Below, piece by piece: positions 10,325-17,484 of a DNA stretch of 64,000 nt. The position numbers and the translations under genes were made by a program. The stretch spans positions 3,591,501-3,655,500 of the forward strand of contig CP001622.1 of NCBI GenBank assembly GCA_000023185.1, in the 5' to 3' direction. The stretch is from Rhizobium leguminosarum bv. trifolii WSM1325 (GTDB taxonomy: Bacteria; Pseudomonadota; Alphaproteobacteria; Rhizobiales; Rhizobiaceae). The notes under the pieces are model-generated. The model made no database searches. It worked only from the letters and a program-made list of their open reading frames with translations, and had not been told where the DNA came from. Position 1 is the stretch's first letter. Every line of letters begins with the position of its first letter.

Positions 10325-10689
10325 CGTCCGAGAACCTTCTTCACGATCTTCACCAGGCTTTCCGGGTCGAACGGCTTGGTCAACCAGCCCGTCGCGCCGG
10401 CGGCCTTGGCGCGCGCCTTGAGATCGGCGTCCGATTCCGTCGTCAGGAAGATGATCGGAACGCCGGCCTGCGCCGGCAGCTTGCGCAGTTCCTCGATCAT
10501 CGTCAGACCATCCATGACAGGCATGTTGAGATCGGTCACGATCAGATCGAAGCTGCTGCCCTTGGCTGTCGCGAGGCCCTCTGCCCCGTTGACCGCCTCG
10601 GTGACGCTATAGCCAGCATTGGTCAGCGTGACCTTGGTGGTCAGACGAATGCTGGCGGAATCGTCGACAGTCAGGATCTTTGCACTCAT
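10321..10689 (-). CDS. cheY: CheY, single-domain response regulator
   Basis: A 122-residue receiver domain and nothing else. It has the acidic pair D9-D10, phospho-acceptor D53 in VTDLNMPVMDG, the switch Thr in FLTTES and the conserved Lys in WLTKPF. It is the only cheY in the visible cluster and is coupled by ATGA overlaps to the STAS gene upstream and cheA downstream. Whether it acts on a flagellar motor or on another output cannot be read from the sequence. No cheD, cheX or typical cheZ gene is seen nearby. Confidence 0.96.
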   Translation of the reverse strand: MSAKILTVDDSASIRLTTKVTLTNAGYSVTEAVNGAEGLATAKGSSFDLIVTDLNMPVMDGLTMIEELRKLPAQAGVPIIFLTTESDADLKARAKAAGATGWLTKPFDPESLVKIVKKVLGR

Positions 10690-11015
10690 AACGTCACCTC
10701 TTTATGCAACCAGAAATTTGCGTCTTCGTGATCGAAGGATTCGATGAAACCTGCACGCTCAAGTACCTTCAGGACCGAGCCACTGGCCGGCGAAGAAAGC
10801 TTGAAGGTCTTTCCCTTGGCCTTTGCTTGGCGGCGCGAGGATTCGATGAGTTGAACAAAACTAAGATCCGCTTCTGCGCCCTCGGGAATGCTGATGATGA
10901 TTGTATCATTGCTATGAAATTCATCGGTAAACTTGGAATATAGTTCGGACACGTTGCGAATGCTGAGCACGTCCGGCAAATTTATAGATTCGTAATATTG
11001 TTTCTGAGTATCCAA
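10686..11015 (-). CDS. STAS-domain protein, first gene of the che operon
   Basis: A 109-residue protein whose fold pattern fits a STAS (anti-sigma-factor antagonist-like) domain: a central strand IIISIPEGAEADLSFVQLI, followed by SSRRQAKAKGKTFKL and SVLKVLERAGF. The usual D-S-S-G segment around the phosphorylatable Ser is D-L-S-F here, so one Ser remains. Translation appears to start at TTG (11015), because AGGAGG lies six bases upstream and there is no nearby in-frame ATG. It overlaps cheY by ATGA, so it belongs to the chemosensory transcript. The partner is unknown; a direct CheA or receptor link is inference. Confidence 0.8.
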   Translation of the reverse strand: MDTQKQYYESINLPDVLSIRNVSELYSKFTDEFHSNDTIIISIPEGAEADLSFVQLIESSRRQAKAKGKTFKLSSPASGSVLKVLERAGFIESFDHEDANFWLHKEVTL

Positions 11016-11355
11016 TGCAGCCTCCTGGGCCAGAAAATACTTGACGACCCTAAAAGGACTCTCACGGCAGCGTTAATGCGGGGTAAACAGCGGTTGTAGG
11101 AAACTGCCGTATAGCGCATTCCCAGACTCCCAATTCTCATCCGGGATAAGTTGTATTTTTTTCTCAAAATTTAGAAATAAGTAAAATAAAAACAATAAGT
11201 TGAATCATCAATCCGAGCGTTAGGCTTTCCCCGACAGGCCATCAACATCTTTCGTTAATCACAACGCTGGCGAGTCCGGCGCGTTTACCGGACGTTTCCA
11301 TCCTGCCCGTAAAAATAGAGTTCGAATTGCCTGGATTTTAAGAAAAGGTATAAAA
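11016..11355. promoter_or_regulatory. Divergent intergenic region between the che operon and the receptor-like gene
   Basis: A 340-base gap between two divergently transcribed genes. At about 11152-11212 it is very rich in A and T, unlike the rest of the window, and probably holds the promoters of one or both directions. AGGAGG of the STAS gene lies at the left end and AGAAAAGG of the GTG-started gene at the right end. I see no convincing consensus -35/-10 pair, no known operator and no coding potential. Confidence 0.5.
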
Positions 11356-13098
11356 GTGGCACACGCTCTGGTATCGCCGAACGCTGCAGCCTACTCATCA
11401 GGACGGGACATAAGCCAGACCCTGGAATCTGCTCGTAGCCAGGTCGAGGAACGTTTCCTCGAAGGCGGCACCGTGCTGCTCTCGGTGATGGATGTGCTCA
11501 ACCGTCTGTTGAACTCGCTCGAGAGCGTCACCACGACGCTCGACAACAAGGAGGCGAGCGACACCAGCGCCGATCTCCGCGCCACGGTGGAGAGCCTGAT
11601 GGCGCTGCCCGTCACCGAGGAAAACCGGCAGCAGGCGCTCGTCTCGCTGGCGCATACCGGCAGGGAACTGCGCAAGCACGTCGCCGACATGCAGGAGACG
11701 ATGCGTTATCTCAGAACCTTCGCGGTGACCGTGAAGATTACCGGTGCCGGCCTTGCCGAATTCGCCGGCTTCGCCCAGGAGATCCTAGAGCGCATCTATT
11801 CCGGTACCGATGAGGTCAACCGTTTTGCCACGCATCTCGACAGTCTCGACAAGGAGGTCAAGCTCGCCGCCTCCTTTGGCGCCAGCGTTTCGAAGGGCTA
11901 TGCCGATACCGTTCCTGCCGTCGCCGGAGCCCTGCGCGATGATGCCGCCAAGATCGCCGGCCATCGCAAGGATCTCGGCGTCATCGCCCGCGAGGTCGGC
12001 GCGATTGCCCGCGCCGTCCAGAGCAAGGTCGCCTCGACCCTGTCTGCCCTGCAGATCGGCGATATCACTCGCCAGCGCATCGAGCATGTGCAGGCTACTT
12101 TTTCGCTGCTTGAAGATTTCTTTGCCGGTGAGGATGGCGCCAGACTCGACGCCGGCGCGCGCCAGCGCCTCCAGAACGTCATTCACCATCTGACGGCGGC
12201 GCAGATGAGCGACATGTGTGCAAATTTCCAGCGGGATTCCGAGAACGTCGTCAAGACGATCGCAAGTTTCGATCACGACATGCGGGAGATTCTCAAGCTG
12301 CGCGATCAGATGAGCGGTCAGAGCGGCGAGGCCGGCGGCAACTTCATGCGCGCGCTGGAATCCAGCGTTTCGGCCGCCCATGAAATCGTCAAGCAGGTCG
12401 ATACGGCAAGCCGCCAGGCCGATCAGGTGAGCCAGTCCACGATCGGCACGGCGGCCAAGCTCTCCGAAGCGATCGGCAACATCCGCGCCGTCAAGACCGA
12501 CATTCACTATATGGCTTTGAATACCAACCTGCGCTGCAGCCGGCTCGGCGAGGAAGGCAAGTCGATCAACGTCGTCACCGCCGAGCTGCGCATCTTCGCC
12601 GGCAAGCTCGACGATTCCGCCGACGCCATCGTCAACGGCCTGCCGGCGCTCGAAGCCGCGGCCGGGCGCGTCGCCCCCGCCACCGATGCCGGAGCCGGAA
12701 ATCTCGGAGAAAGCCTGACCTCGGCCGTCGGCAACATCCGCTCTGCAGCCAACGTGATGGAAAACGAGTTGAAGGTGCTCGCCGAGAACGGTCGCGAGGT
12801 CGCCACCAAGATCAGCCTGCTGATCGGCAAGCTCGATTTCCAGCATAATCTGGGCGAAGTCCTTGCCGGCTGCGCCGATCTGCTCGAAGGCGTCGCCGGC
12901 ACCGATGTCGCCGATATCTCCGATCTCGCTGAGACGATCGCGCCGCTCGACCGCAAGATCTTCAAGCACTATACGATGGTCCAGGAGCGCAGCATTCATC
13001 GCGGCATCATTCCGGCAAGCGAGGACAGCACCTCCGCTCCCGCCGAAAACGTCAAAGCCGAAAACGATGAAGACCTCTTCGCCGACGCGCTTTTCTAA
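11356..13098 (+). CDS. Soluble methyl-accepting-chemotaxis-like protein with altered signalling tip
   Basis: A 580-residue, largely helical protein with no hydrophobic membrane segment or signal peptide. It starts at GTG behind AGAAAAGG. The second half resembles receptor signalling helices: around residues 395-420 it has YMALNTNLRCSRLGEEGK where receptors have [18 protein letters not shown]. The Asn, the Arg and the GEEGK turn are kept, but the conserved Glu of the EAARAG block is Arg, and the following GF is SI. The protein ends ENDEDLFADALF, acidic plus hydrophobic, like the CheY-binding tail of CheZ. It faces the che operon across 340 bases. It may be a cytoplasmic receptor, a decoy or a phosphatase-like adaptor; function unknown. 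Confidence 0.7.
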   Translation: MAHALVSPNAAAYSSGRDISQTLESARSQVEERFLEGGTVLLSVMDVLNRLLNSLESVTTTLDNKEASDTSADLRATVESLMALPVTEENRQQALVSLAHTGRELRKHVADMQETMRYLRTFAVTVKITGAGLAEFAGFAQEILERIYSGTDEVNRFATHLDSLDKEVKLAASFGASVSKGYADTVPAVAGALRDDAAKIAGHRKDLGVIAREVGAIARAVQSKVASTLSALQIGDITRQRIEHVQATFSLLEDFFAGEDGARLDAGARQRLQNVIHHLTAAQMSDMCANFQRDSENVVKTIASFDHDMREILKLRDQMSGQSGEAGGNFMRALESSVSAAHEIVKQVDTASRQADQVSQSTIGTAAKLSEAIGNIRAVKTDIHYMALNTNLRCSRLGEEGKSINVVTAELRIFAGKLDDSADAIVNGLPALEAAAGRVAPATDAGAGNLGESLTSAVGNIRSAANVMENELKVLAENGREVATKISLLIGKLDFQHNLGEVLAGCADLLEGVAGTDVADISDLAETIAPLDRKIFKHYTMVQERSIHRGIIPASEDSTSAPAENVKAENDEDLFADALF

Positions 13099-13113
13099 AT
13101 TAGAATACGGCCG

Positions 13114-14196
13114 CTATCGCCGTCGGAATTTGTTGGCGGCATCGATCGCCGCCTTTTGCTGATTGTCCTCGATGCCGAGATAGAAATCCTCGAGCGCCGG
13201 ATCGGCGAGCCCGGCCCGGCGCGACAGCACGTACCACTTCGCCGCCTCGATCGGATTGGGCGCCGTGCCGATCGCGTTGATATAGAGATGGGCGAGCTTG
13301 TTCTGCGCGGCGACATTGCCGCCATTGGCGGCAAGTTTCAGCCATTCGAAGCCCTTGACGTAATCCTTCGGCCCGCCGACGCCGTTGACGAGCCAGATGC
13401 CGAGATCGAGCTGGGCCGTGTCGAAACCGGCGCGCGCCGCGCGCGCCATCCACTCGCGGGCGAGCTTCGTCTTTTCTTCCGGCAGGTCCTTCAGCGTCGC
13501 ATAGATCTGCGCCACGGCATATTGCGAATCGGCAATGCCCTGCTCGGCCGATTTCTCGTAGAACGGCAGCGCGAGCTTCAGTCCCTTCTCGCCGGGATTG
13601 TCGGCGATGAGAAGCTGCGCCCAGTTGAATTCCGCCGAAGGATTGCCGGCCTCGGCCGCCTTGTGCATGTAGTCGTCGGCCTTGACCTTGTCACGCGGCA
13701 CGCCCTCGCCTTCCATCAGGATCAGTGCATATTTGAACATCGCCGCCCCGTCGCCGCCTTCGGCCGCCTTGCCGTACCAGAAGGCGGCGTTCTTGACGTC
13801 CTTCTTGACGCCGAGGCCCTGCGAGAGGATTTCGCCGATCAGCGTCTGCGCCGCCGGATCGCCGAGCTGGGCGCGCGGCAGCGCCTTGTCCATCGCCGTC
13901 AGGTAATAACCGCGCTGGAAGGCGCCATAGGCCTCGTCGATCGGCCCCTTGTAATCCTTCTCCGGCGGCAGATCCGGCAGGTTCGCGCCCATGCGGTCGA
14001 ATACGCCGACACCATCGGAGGGTTGCACACCCGGCCTGGAAGGCCGGTCGGTGCGGAAGGTCGTAGCCGGCCCCGTGCCCGGCTGGCTGATGACGCTGTC
14101 CGGCGCCTGCGCCAAGGCAACATTCGGCCCGGCCGCAACGAGGGCGGCCATGCTGGCAAGGATATATTTCAAAAGGCGGGCGGGCGGGATCGGCAT
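13114..14196 (-). CDS. Secreted Sel1-repeat (TPR-like) protein
   Basis: Read from the ATG at 14196, the protein has 360 residues and begins with a clear signal peptide (MPIPPARLLKYILASMAALV, cleavage likely after VALAQA). An upstream start at 14313 would bury that signal and is rejected. About five to six Sel1-type repeats fill residues 130-330, with the usual A-x-G-x-x-x-A and A-x-x-W-Y/W-L pattern (AAFWYGKAAEGG, GFEWLKLAANGG). Such repeats are protein-binding scaffolds; rhizobial ExoR is one known periplasmic example, but this is longer and not ExoR. It converges on the receptor-like gene with 15 bases between, and lies 10 bases after the ThiE-like gene in the same direction. Confidence 0.8.
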   Translation of the reverse strand: MPIPPARLLKYILASMAALVAAGPNVALAQAPDSVISQPGTGPATTFRTDRPSRPGVQPSDGVGVFDRMGANLPDLPPEKDYKGPIDEAYGAFQRGYYLTAMDKALPRAQLGDPAAQTLIGEILSQGLGVKKDVKNAAFWYGKAAEGGDGAAMFKYALILMEGEGVPRDKVKADDYMHKAAEAGNPSAEFNWAQLLIADNPGEKGLKLALPFYEKSAEQGIADSQYAVAQIYATLKDLPEEKTKLAREWMARAARAGFDTAQLDLGIWLVNGVGGPKDYVKGFEWLKLAANGGNVAAQNKLAHLYINAIGTAPNPIEAAKWYVLSRRAGLADPALEDFYLGIEDNQQKAAIDAANKFRRR

Positions 14197-14206
14197 GAGC
14201 GCGATT

Positions 14207-14860
14207 TCAATCCTCAAACCGTGGCGCTTTTTCGTCAAGCAACGCATTGATTTCGGCAACGACAGACGGCGCCCGGGCAGGCTCGGCGAAGACCGCCAGC
14301 CGCAGCGCCACAAACTCCGCTCCGGTTTCGGCGACGGCGAGCGCCGAGGCCGGATCGGTGCCGCCCATGACGATGCAGGGAATCTCGATCATCGAGGCCC
14401 ACCATTCGCCGAGCGCAAGGTTCTTCGGATGCGCCTCCGGCTTGATATCGCCGTCGAGCTTGCCGAAGAAGATATAGTCCGGCCTGACTTCGCCGATCTC
14501 CAGCGCATGGTGCCGGTCGGCCGCGTTGCCGCCGCCGACGATCAGCTTCGGCGCATGTTTGTCGATCGCTTCCGAAAGCGCCTCTGCATTGCTGGAAAGG
14601 TGCAGGCCATCGGCCTTTGCCCGGCCTGCGACACGGCTGTCGCCTGATATCAGCGCGGCTGCTCCAGCATCCTGGATCAATGGCACCAGCTTTTCCGCAT
14701 GTTTCTGGAAGGTGCCGTCGTCGAGCCCGTATTGCGGCACGATCACCGAGGCGACATCGCCGCCCTTCAGCGCGTCGGCGACGATCTTTGCCTGTTCATC
14801 TGCATCGGCGATATCGGGCACGATGAGCACAAGGCGGCAGCGGTTTTCCGGTTCGGTCAT
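14207..14860 (-). CDS. Thiamine-phosphate-synthase-like protein (divergent ThiE/TenI family)
   Basis: A 217-residue TIM-barrel protein of the thiamine phosphate synthase/TenI superfamily. GDSRVAGRAKADGLHLSS, VGGGNAADRHHALEIGE and PCIVMGGTDPASALAVAETG correspond to the family's substrate loop, the SVHD-like strand and the last phosphate-binding strand. The signatures are weak: the usual GxHLGQxD and GPIFPTxTK motifs are replaced by GLHLSSN and FFGKLDG. Real thiamine phosphate synthase activity is therefore uncertain. No other thiamine gene is nearby. The next gene, the Sel1-repeat protein, starts 10 bases after its stop. Confidence 0.65.
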   Translation of the reverse strand: MTEPENRCRLVLIVPDIADADEQAKIVADALKGGDVASVIVPQYGLDDGTFQKHAEKLVPLIQDAGAAALISGDSRVAGRAKADGLHLSSNAEALSEAIDKHAPKLIVGGGNAADRHHALEIGEVRPDYIFFGKLDGDIKPEAHPKNLALGEWWASMIEIPCIVMGGTDPASALAVAETGAEFVALRLAVFAEPARAPSVVAEINALLDEKAPRFED

Positions 14861-14967
14861 GGGGTCTTTCCGTTTCCTGCGAATTCCCCTTCGAAATGAG
14901 GGATCCGCACTCGTTTTGTGTGAGTAGTTCCGTTAGACGAGGCTGGCAAGAGGAGGACGTCGAAAGC

Positions 14968-15732
14968 ATGCCGCAGGATCTGTCATTCTACTACGCCGCC
15001 GTGCCCGCCGTTCTGCTGGTGGGCCTCGCAAAGGGCGGCATGGGCGACGCTTTGTCGCTGATCGGCCTGCCCTTTCTCGCCCTCGTCGTCTCGCCCGTCG
15101 AGGCAGCGGCCATCCTGCTGCCGATCCTGGTCTTCATGGACATGATCTCGCTCGTCATCTGGCGCAAACATGGCGACTGGGCGACGCTGAAAATCATGCT
15201 GCCGGGCGCGATCTTCGGTATCGCGCTGGGCTGGGCGACCTCGGCGCTGGTTCCGGGCAACATGCTGCGCATCGTCATCGGCGCGGTGACCATCCTCTTC
15301 TGCCTGCGCTATTTCTGGAACAGTTTCGGCCCGGGCGCCGGCAAGGTGATCCCGCCGCGCGGCCAGCGGCCGGTGGCCGCCGGCCTCTGGGGGACATTTT
15401 CCGGTTACGGCAGCTTCGTCGCTCATGCCGGCGGTGCGCCCTTCCAGATCTATGCCCTGCCGCTCAAATTGCAGCCGCGCGAATATACCGGCACCAGCGT
15501 GCGCTTCTTCGCAATCCTCAACGCCATCAAGCTGATCCCCTATTTCGCGCTCGGCCAGCTCGACACCCAGAACCTTGCGACCTCCGCGACGCTTCTGCCC
15601 TTCGCCCCGCTCGCCACCATCGCCGGCGCCTGGTGCGTGCGCCGGATGAGGCCACAGATCTTCTATCCCTTCATGTATGCGATGGCGCTGATCGCCGCCT
15701 TCCTGATCGTAGGCGAGGGCCTTGGCTGGTAG
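14968..15732 (+). CDS. TauE/SafE-family membrane transporter
   Basis: A 254-residue integral membrane protein with about seven to eight hydrophobic segments. It has the glycine-rich AKGGMGDALSLIGLP repeat motif near the N-terminus and GTFSGYGSFVAHAGGAPFQIY in the second half (shown in part), both typical of the TauE/SafE family of anion (sulfite or organosulfonate) exporters. The ATG at 14968 follows AAGAGGAGG; an in-frame start at 14896 has no such signal and would add a hydrophilic extension. The substrate cannot be told. A palindromic repeat starts just after the stop. Confidence 0.85.
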   Translation: MPQDLSFYYAAVPAVLLVGLAKGGMGDALSLIGLPFLALVVSPVEAAAILLPILVFMDMISLVIWRKHGDWATLKIMLPGAIFGIALGWATSALVPGNMLRIVIGAVTILFCLRYFWNSFGPGAGKVIPPRGQRPVAAGLWGTFSGYGSFVAHAGGAPFQIYALPLKLQPREYTGTSVRFFAILNAIKLIPYFALGQLDTQNLATSATLLPFAPLATIAGAWCVRRMRPQIFYPFMYAMALIAAFLIVGEGLGW

Positions 15733-15737
15733 AAGCC

Positions 15738-15837
15738 ATACAGCGCCGCACATCTTTCGAGAGGCGCAAAGGACGCTGTGGCACTTTGAACGGCTGCATA
15801 ATTCCTGAAATCGACTCCGATTTTAGGAATTATGCAG
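15738..15837. repeat. Palindromic intergenic repeat, copy 1 (about 100 bp)
   Basis: Contains CTGCATAATTCCT at 15794 and its mirror AGGAATTATGCAG ending at 15837, and to the left an imperfect hairpin from TACAGCG to CGCTGTGGCACTTTGAA. The same modules occur in the opposite orientation at 27408-27513 and in truncated form at 20750-20803. It lies between the transporter gene and the ArsR-type regulator and ends 61 bases before the latter's start. Confidence 0.8.
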
Positions 15838-15898
15838 TGACACGCTGCAATGCACAATTTCCTTGCTGGCGCGGCCGGTTTGACGTAGCGTTCCCGCC

Positions 15899-16159
15899 AT
15901 GTCGAACACGGACCCCTTCTCTGCGATTGCCGATCCGAACCGGCGGTTTCTGCTGGAGGAATTGCGTCGCGCGCCCCGGACCGTCAATGAGCTCGCCGAA
16001 GGCCTGCCGATCAGCCGTCCTGCTGTTTCGCAGCACCTGAAGGCGCTTCTCGACAGCAATCTCGTCTCCGTGACCTCGGAAGGCACCAAACGTATCTACG
16101 CGGTCAACAACCGCGGCTTCGACAAGCTCAATTTGTGGCTGGATCAGTTCTGGGCCTGA
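15899..16159 (+). CDS. Small ArsR-type helix-turn-helix regulator
   Basis: An 86-residue winged-helix DNA-binding protein. IADPNRRFLLEELRRAPRTV is helix 1-2 of an ArsR-family domain, ELAEGLPISRPAVSQHLKAL is the recognition helix-turn-helix, and LVSVTSEGTKRIYAVN is the wing. It has no metal-binding ELCVCDL motif, and ArsR members of this kind usually sense other signals or act with a neighbouring START-domain protein. No such partner is adjacent here. A palindromic repeat occupies the region upstream and may influence its expression. Confidence 0.88.
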   Translation: MSNTDPFSAIADPNRRFLLEELRRAPRTVNELAEGLPISRPAVSQHLKALLDSNLVSVTSEGTKRIYAVNNRGFDKLNLWLDQFWA

Positions 16160-16232
16160 TGCATGTTCCCATGCGATCTGGGAATACGATGTGAATCATA
16201 AGAACGCGATGTGAGACGTGGCGGACCCAAAA

Positions 16233-16268
16233 GCGCCAGCCACGATGCCGGATGCATCGGGCTGGCGC
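16233..16268. terminator. Strong hairpin between convergent genes, likely bidirectional terminator
   Basis: GCGCCAGCC at 16233-16241 pairs with GGCTGGCGC at 16260-16268, and the inner CGATGC/GCATCG pairs as well, giving about 15 base pairs. It is flanked by A-runs on the left (T-run for the minus strand) and a short AAA on the right. It lies between the ArsR-type gene (plus) and the DUF465 gene (minus). Confidence 0.7.
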
Positions 16269-16365
16269 AAATCTGGTGTCAAATCACCGGTTCTTGCTGA
16301 TTTTTGGTGGAATGGATGGATTTACCTTGTTGCGCAAGATGATCGTCCGGCGATCCTTGGGAAGA

Positions 16366-16539
16366 TTAGTGGACGGATGACTTAAGACGCTGAATCTCGT
16401 CCTTGATGCGCAACTTGCGACGCTTGCAATCGGCAAGTGCCGTATCGGAAATAGAGGGAGATGTTCTGAGCGCGTGCAACTCCTCCTCGAGAGCGACATG
16501 CTTTTTCTGGAGTGACTCAAGATGAGCTTGAACAGTCAT
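16366..16539 (-). CDS. DUF465 (YdcH-like) small protein
   Basis: A 57-residue open frame from the ATG at 16539 to TAA at 16366. It reads MTVQAHLESLQKKHVALEEE, then LHALRTSPSISDTALADC, then KRRKLRIKDEIQRLKSSVH. This is the DUF465/YdcH pattern: an N-terminal coiled coil, a short linker with a conserved Asp, then the basic KRRKLRIKDEI helix. The role of the family is unknown. An AAGGAAGG sequence precedes the start. A plus-strand DUF465 gene lies 228 bases away, transcribed away from this one, so two members sit back to back. Confidence 0.85.
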   Translation of the reverse strand: MTVQAHLESLQKKHVALEEELHALRTSPSISDTALADCKRRKLRIKDEIQRLKSSVH

Positions 16540-16767
16540 ATGACCCTTCCTTCCTCTTACCCTCCCCGGCCAACATCGTCGGGGATCAAGGTGTCAACGG
16601 GCGGGACTGTGACACATTTTTGAAGGCTTGTCGAAGGCCAAAAGATGAAGACTGGATGGCAATTTCATGATCAAGACTAACTAGCCGTTACCTGTATTTG
16701 ATGATAGGAGCTTGCGGAAATCATCGGCAGATCGGACAAGGTCCAGGGACGATAACGGGGAATGTAT

Positions 16768-16971
16768 ATGGCCGATCAGGAACAGGCGGAAATCAGGCTC
16801 ATAGTGGCGCGCTTGCGCCAGGAGCACGAGGATTTCGACGCCGCGATCAACGCCATGATCCAGACCGGATGCGACGCTCTGCGGATCCAGCGCATGAAAA
16901 AGAAGAAGCTCGTCATCAAGGACAGGCTCTCCAGGCTGGAAGATCAGATCATCCCTGACATCATCGCCTGA
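16768..16971 (+). CDS. DUF465 (YdcH-like) small protein, second copy
   Basis: A 67-residue protein (MADQEQAEIRLIVARLRQEH at the start) with the family's C-terminal basic helix RMKKKKLVIKDRLSRLEDQI. The ATG at 16768 has ACGGGG seven bases upstream; an ATG six bases earlier is too close to it. purE starts 18 bases after its stop, so it is probably cotranscribed with purE-purK. Only the second half is clearly similar to the divergent neighbour at 16366-16539. Confidence 0.85.
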   Translation: MADQEQAEIRLIVARLRQEHEDFDAAINAMIQTGCDALRIQRMKKKKLVIKDRLSRLEDQIIPDIIA

Positions 16972-16989
16972 GAGGGAATAGCAGCAACG

Positions 16990-17484
16990 ATGACAGACAG
17001 ACCACCCGTCGCCATCATCATGGGCAGCCAGTCCGACTGGGAGACCATGAAAAACGCCGCCGACACGCTGGAGGCGCTGGAAATTCCCTATGACGCGCGC
17101 ATCATTTCGGCGCACCGTACAGTCGACCGGCTGGTCAATTTCGCCAAGGGCGCACGCGCGGAGGGCTTCAAGGTCATCATCGCCGGCGCCGGCGGCGCTG
17201 CCCATCTGCCGGGCATGACCGCCTCGCTGACACCGCTGCCAGTTTTCGGCGTGCCGGTCCAGTCGAAAGCCCTGTCCGGCCAGGACAGCCTCCTTTCCAT
17301 CGTACAGATGCCGGCCGGTATTCCGGTCGGCACGCTCGCCATCGGCAAGGCTGGTGCGGTCAACGCCGCCCTTCTCGCTGCCGCCGTACTTGCCCTTTCC
17401 GACGAAGAAATTGCCGACCGGCTCGACGAATGGCGCGAGCGCCAGAGTGCTGCCGTCGCCGAATACCCGATGGACGACCTATGA
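16990..17484 (+). CDS. purE: PurE, N5-carboxyaminoimidazole ribonucleotide mutase
   Basis: A 164-residue class I Pur[11 protein letters not shown] is the nucleotide-phosphate loop, [10 protein letters not shown] holds the catalytic His, and [13 protein letters not shown] is the glycine-rich segment. It converts N5-CAIR made by PurK into CAIR in de novo purine synthesis. Its stop overlaps the purK start as ATGA. A DUF465 gene precedes it by 18 bases. Confidence 0.97.
   Translation: MTDRPPVAIIMGSQSDWETMKNAADTLEALEIPYDARIISAHRTVDRLVNFAKGARAEGFKVIIAGAGGAAHLPGMTASLTPLPVFGVPVQSKALSGQDSLLSIVQMPAGIPVGTLAIGKAGAVNAALLAAAVLALSDEEIADRLDEWRERQSAAVAEYPMDDL

Noticed and set aside
11785..12999. A 404-codon open frame on the minus strand
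   Set aside because: It is antisense to the receptor-like gene, with low-complexity, GC-driven sequence only.
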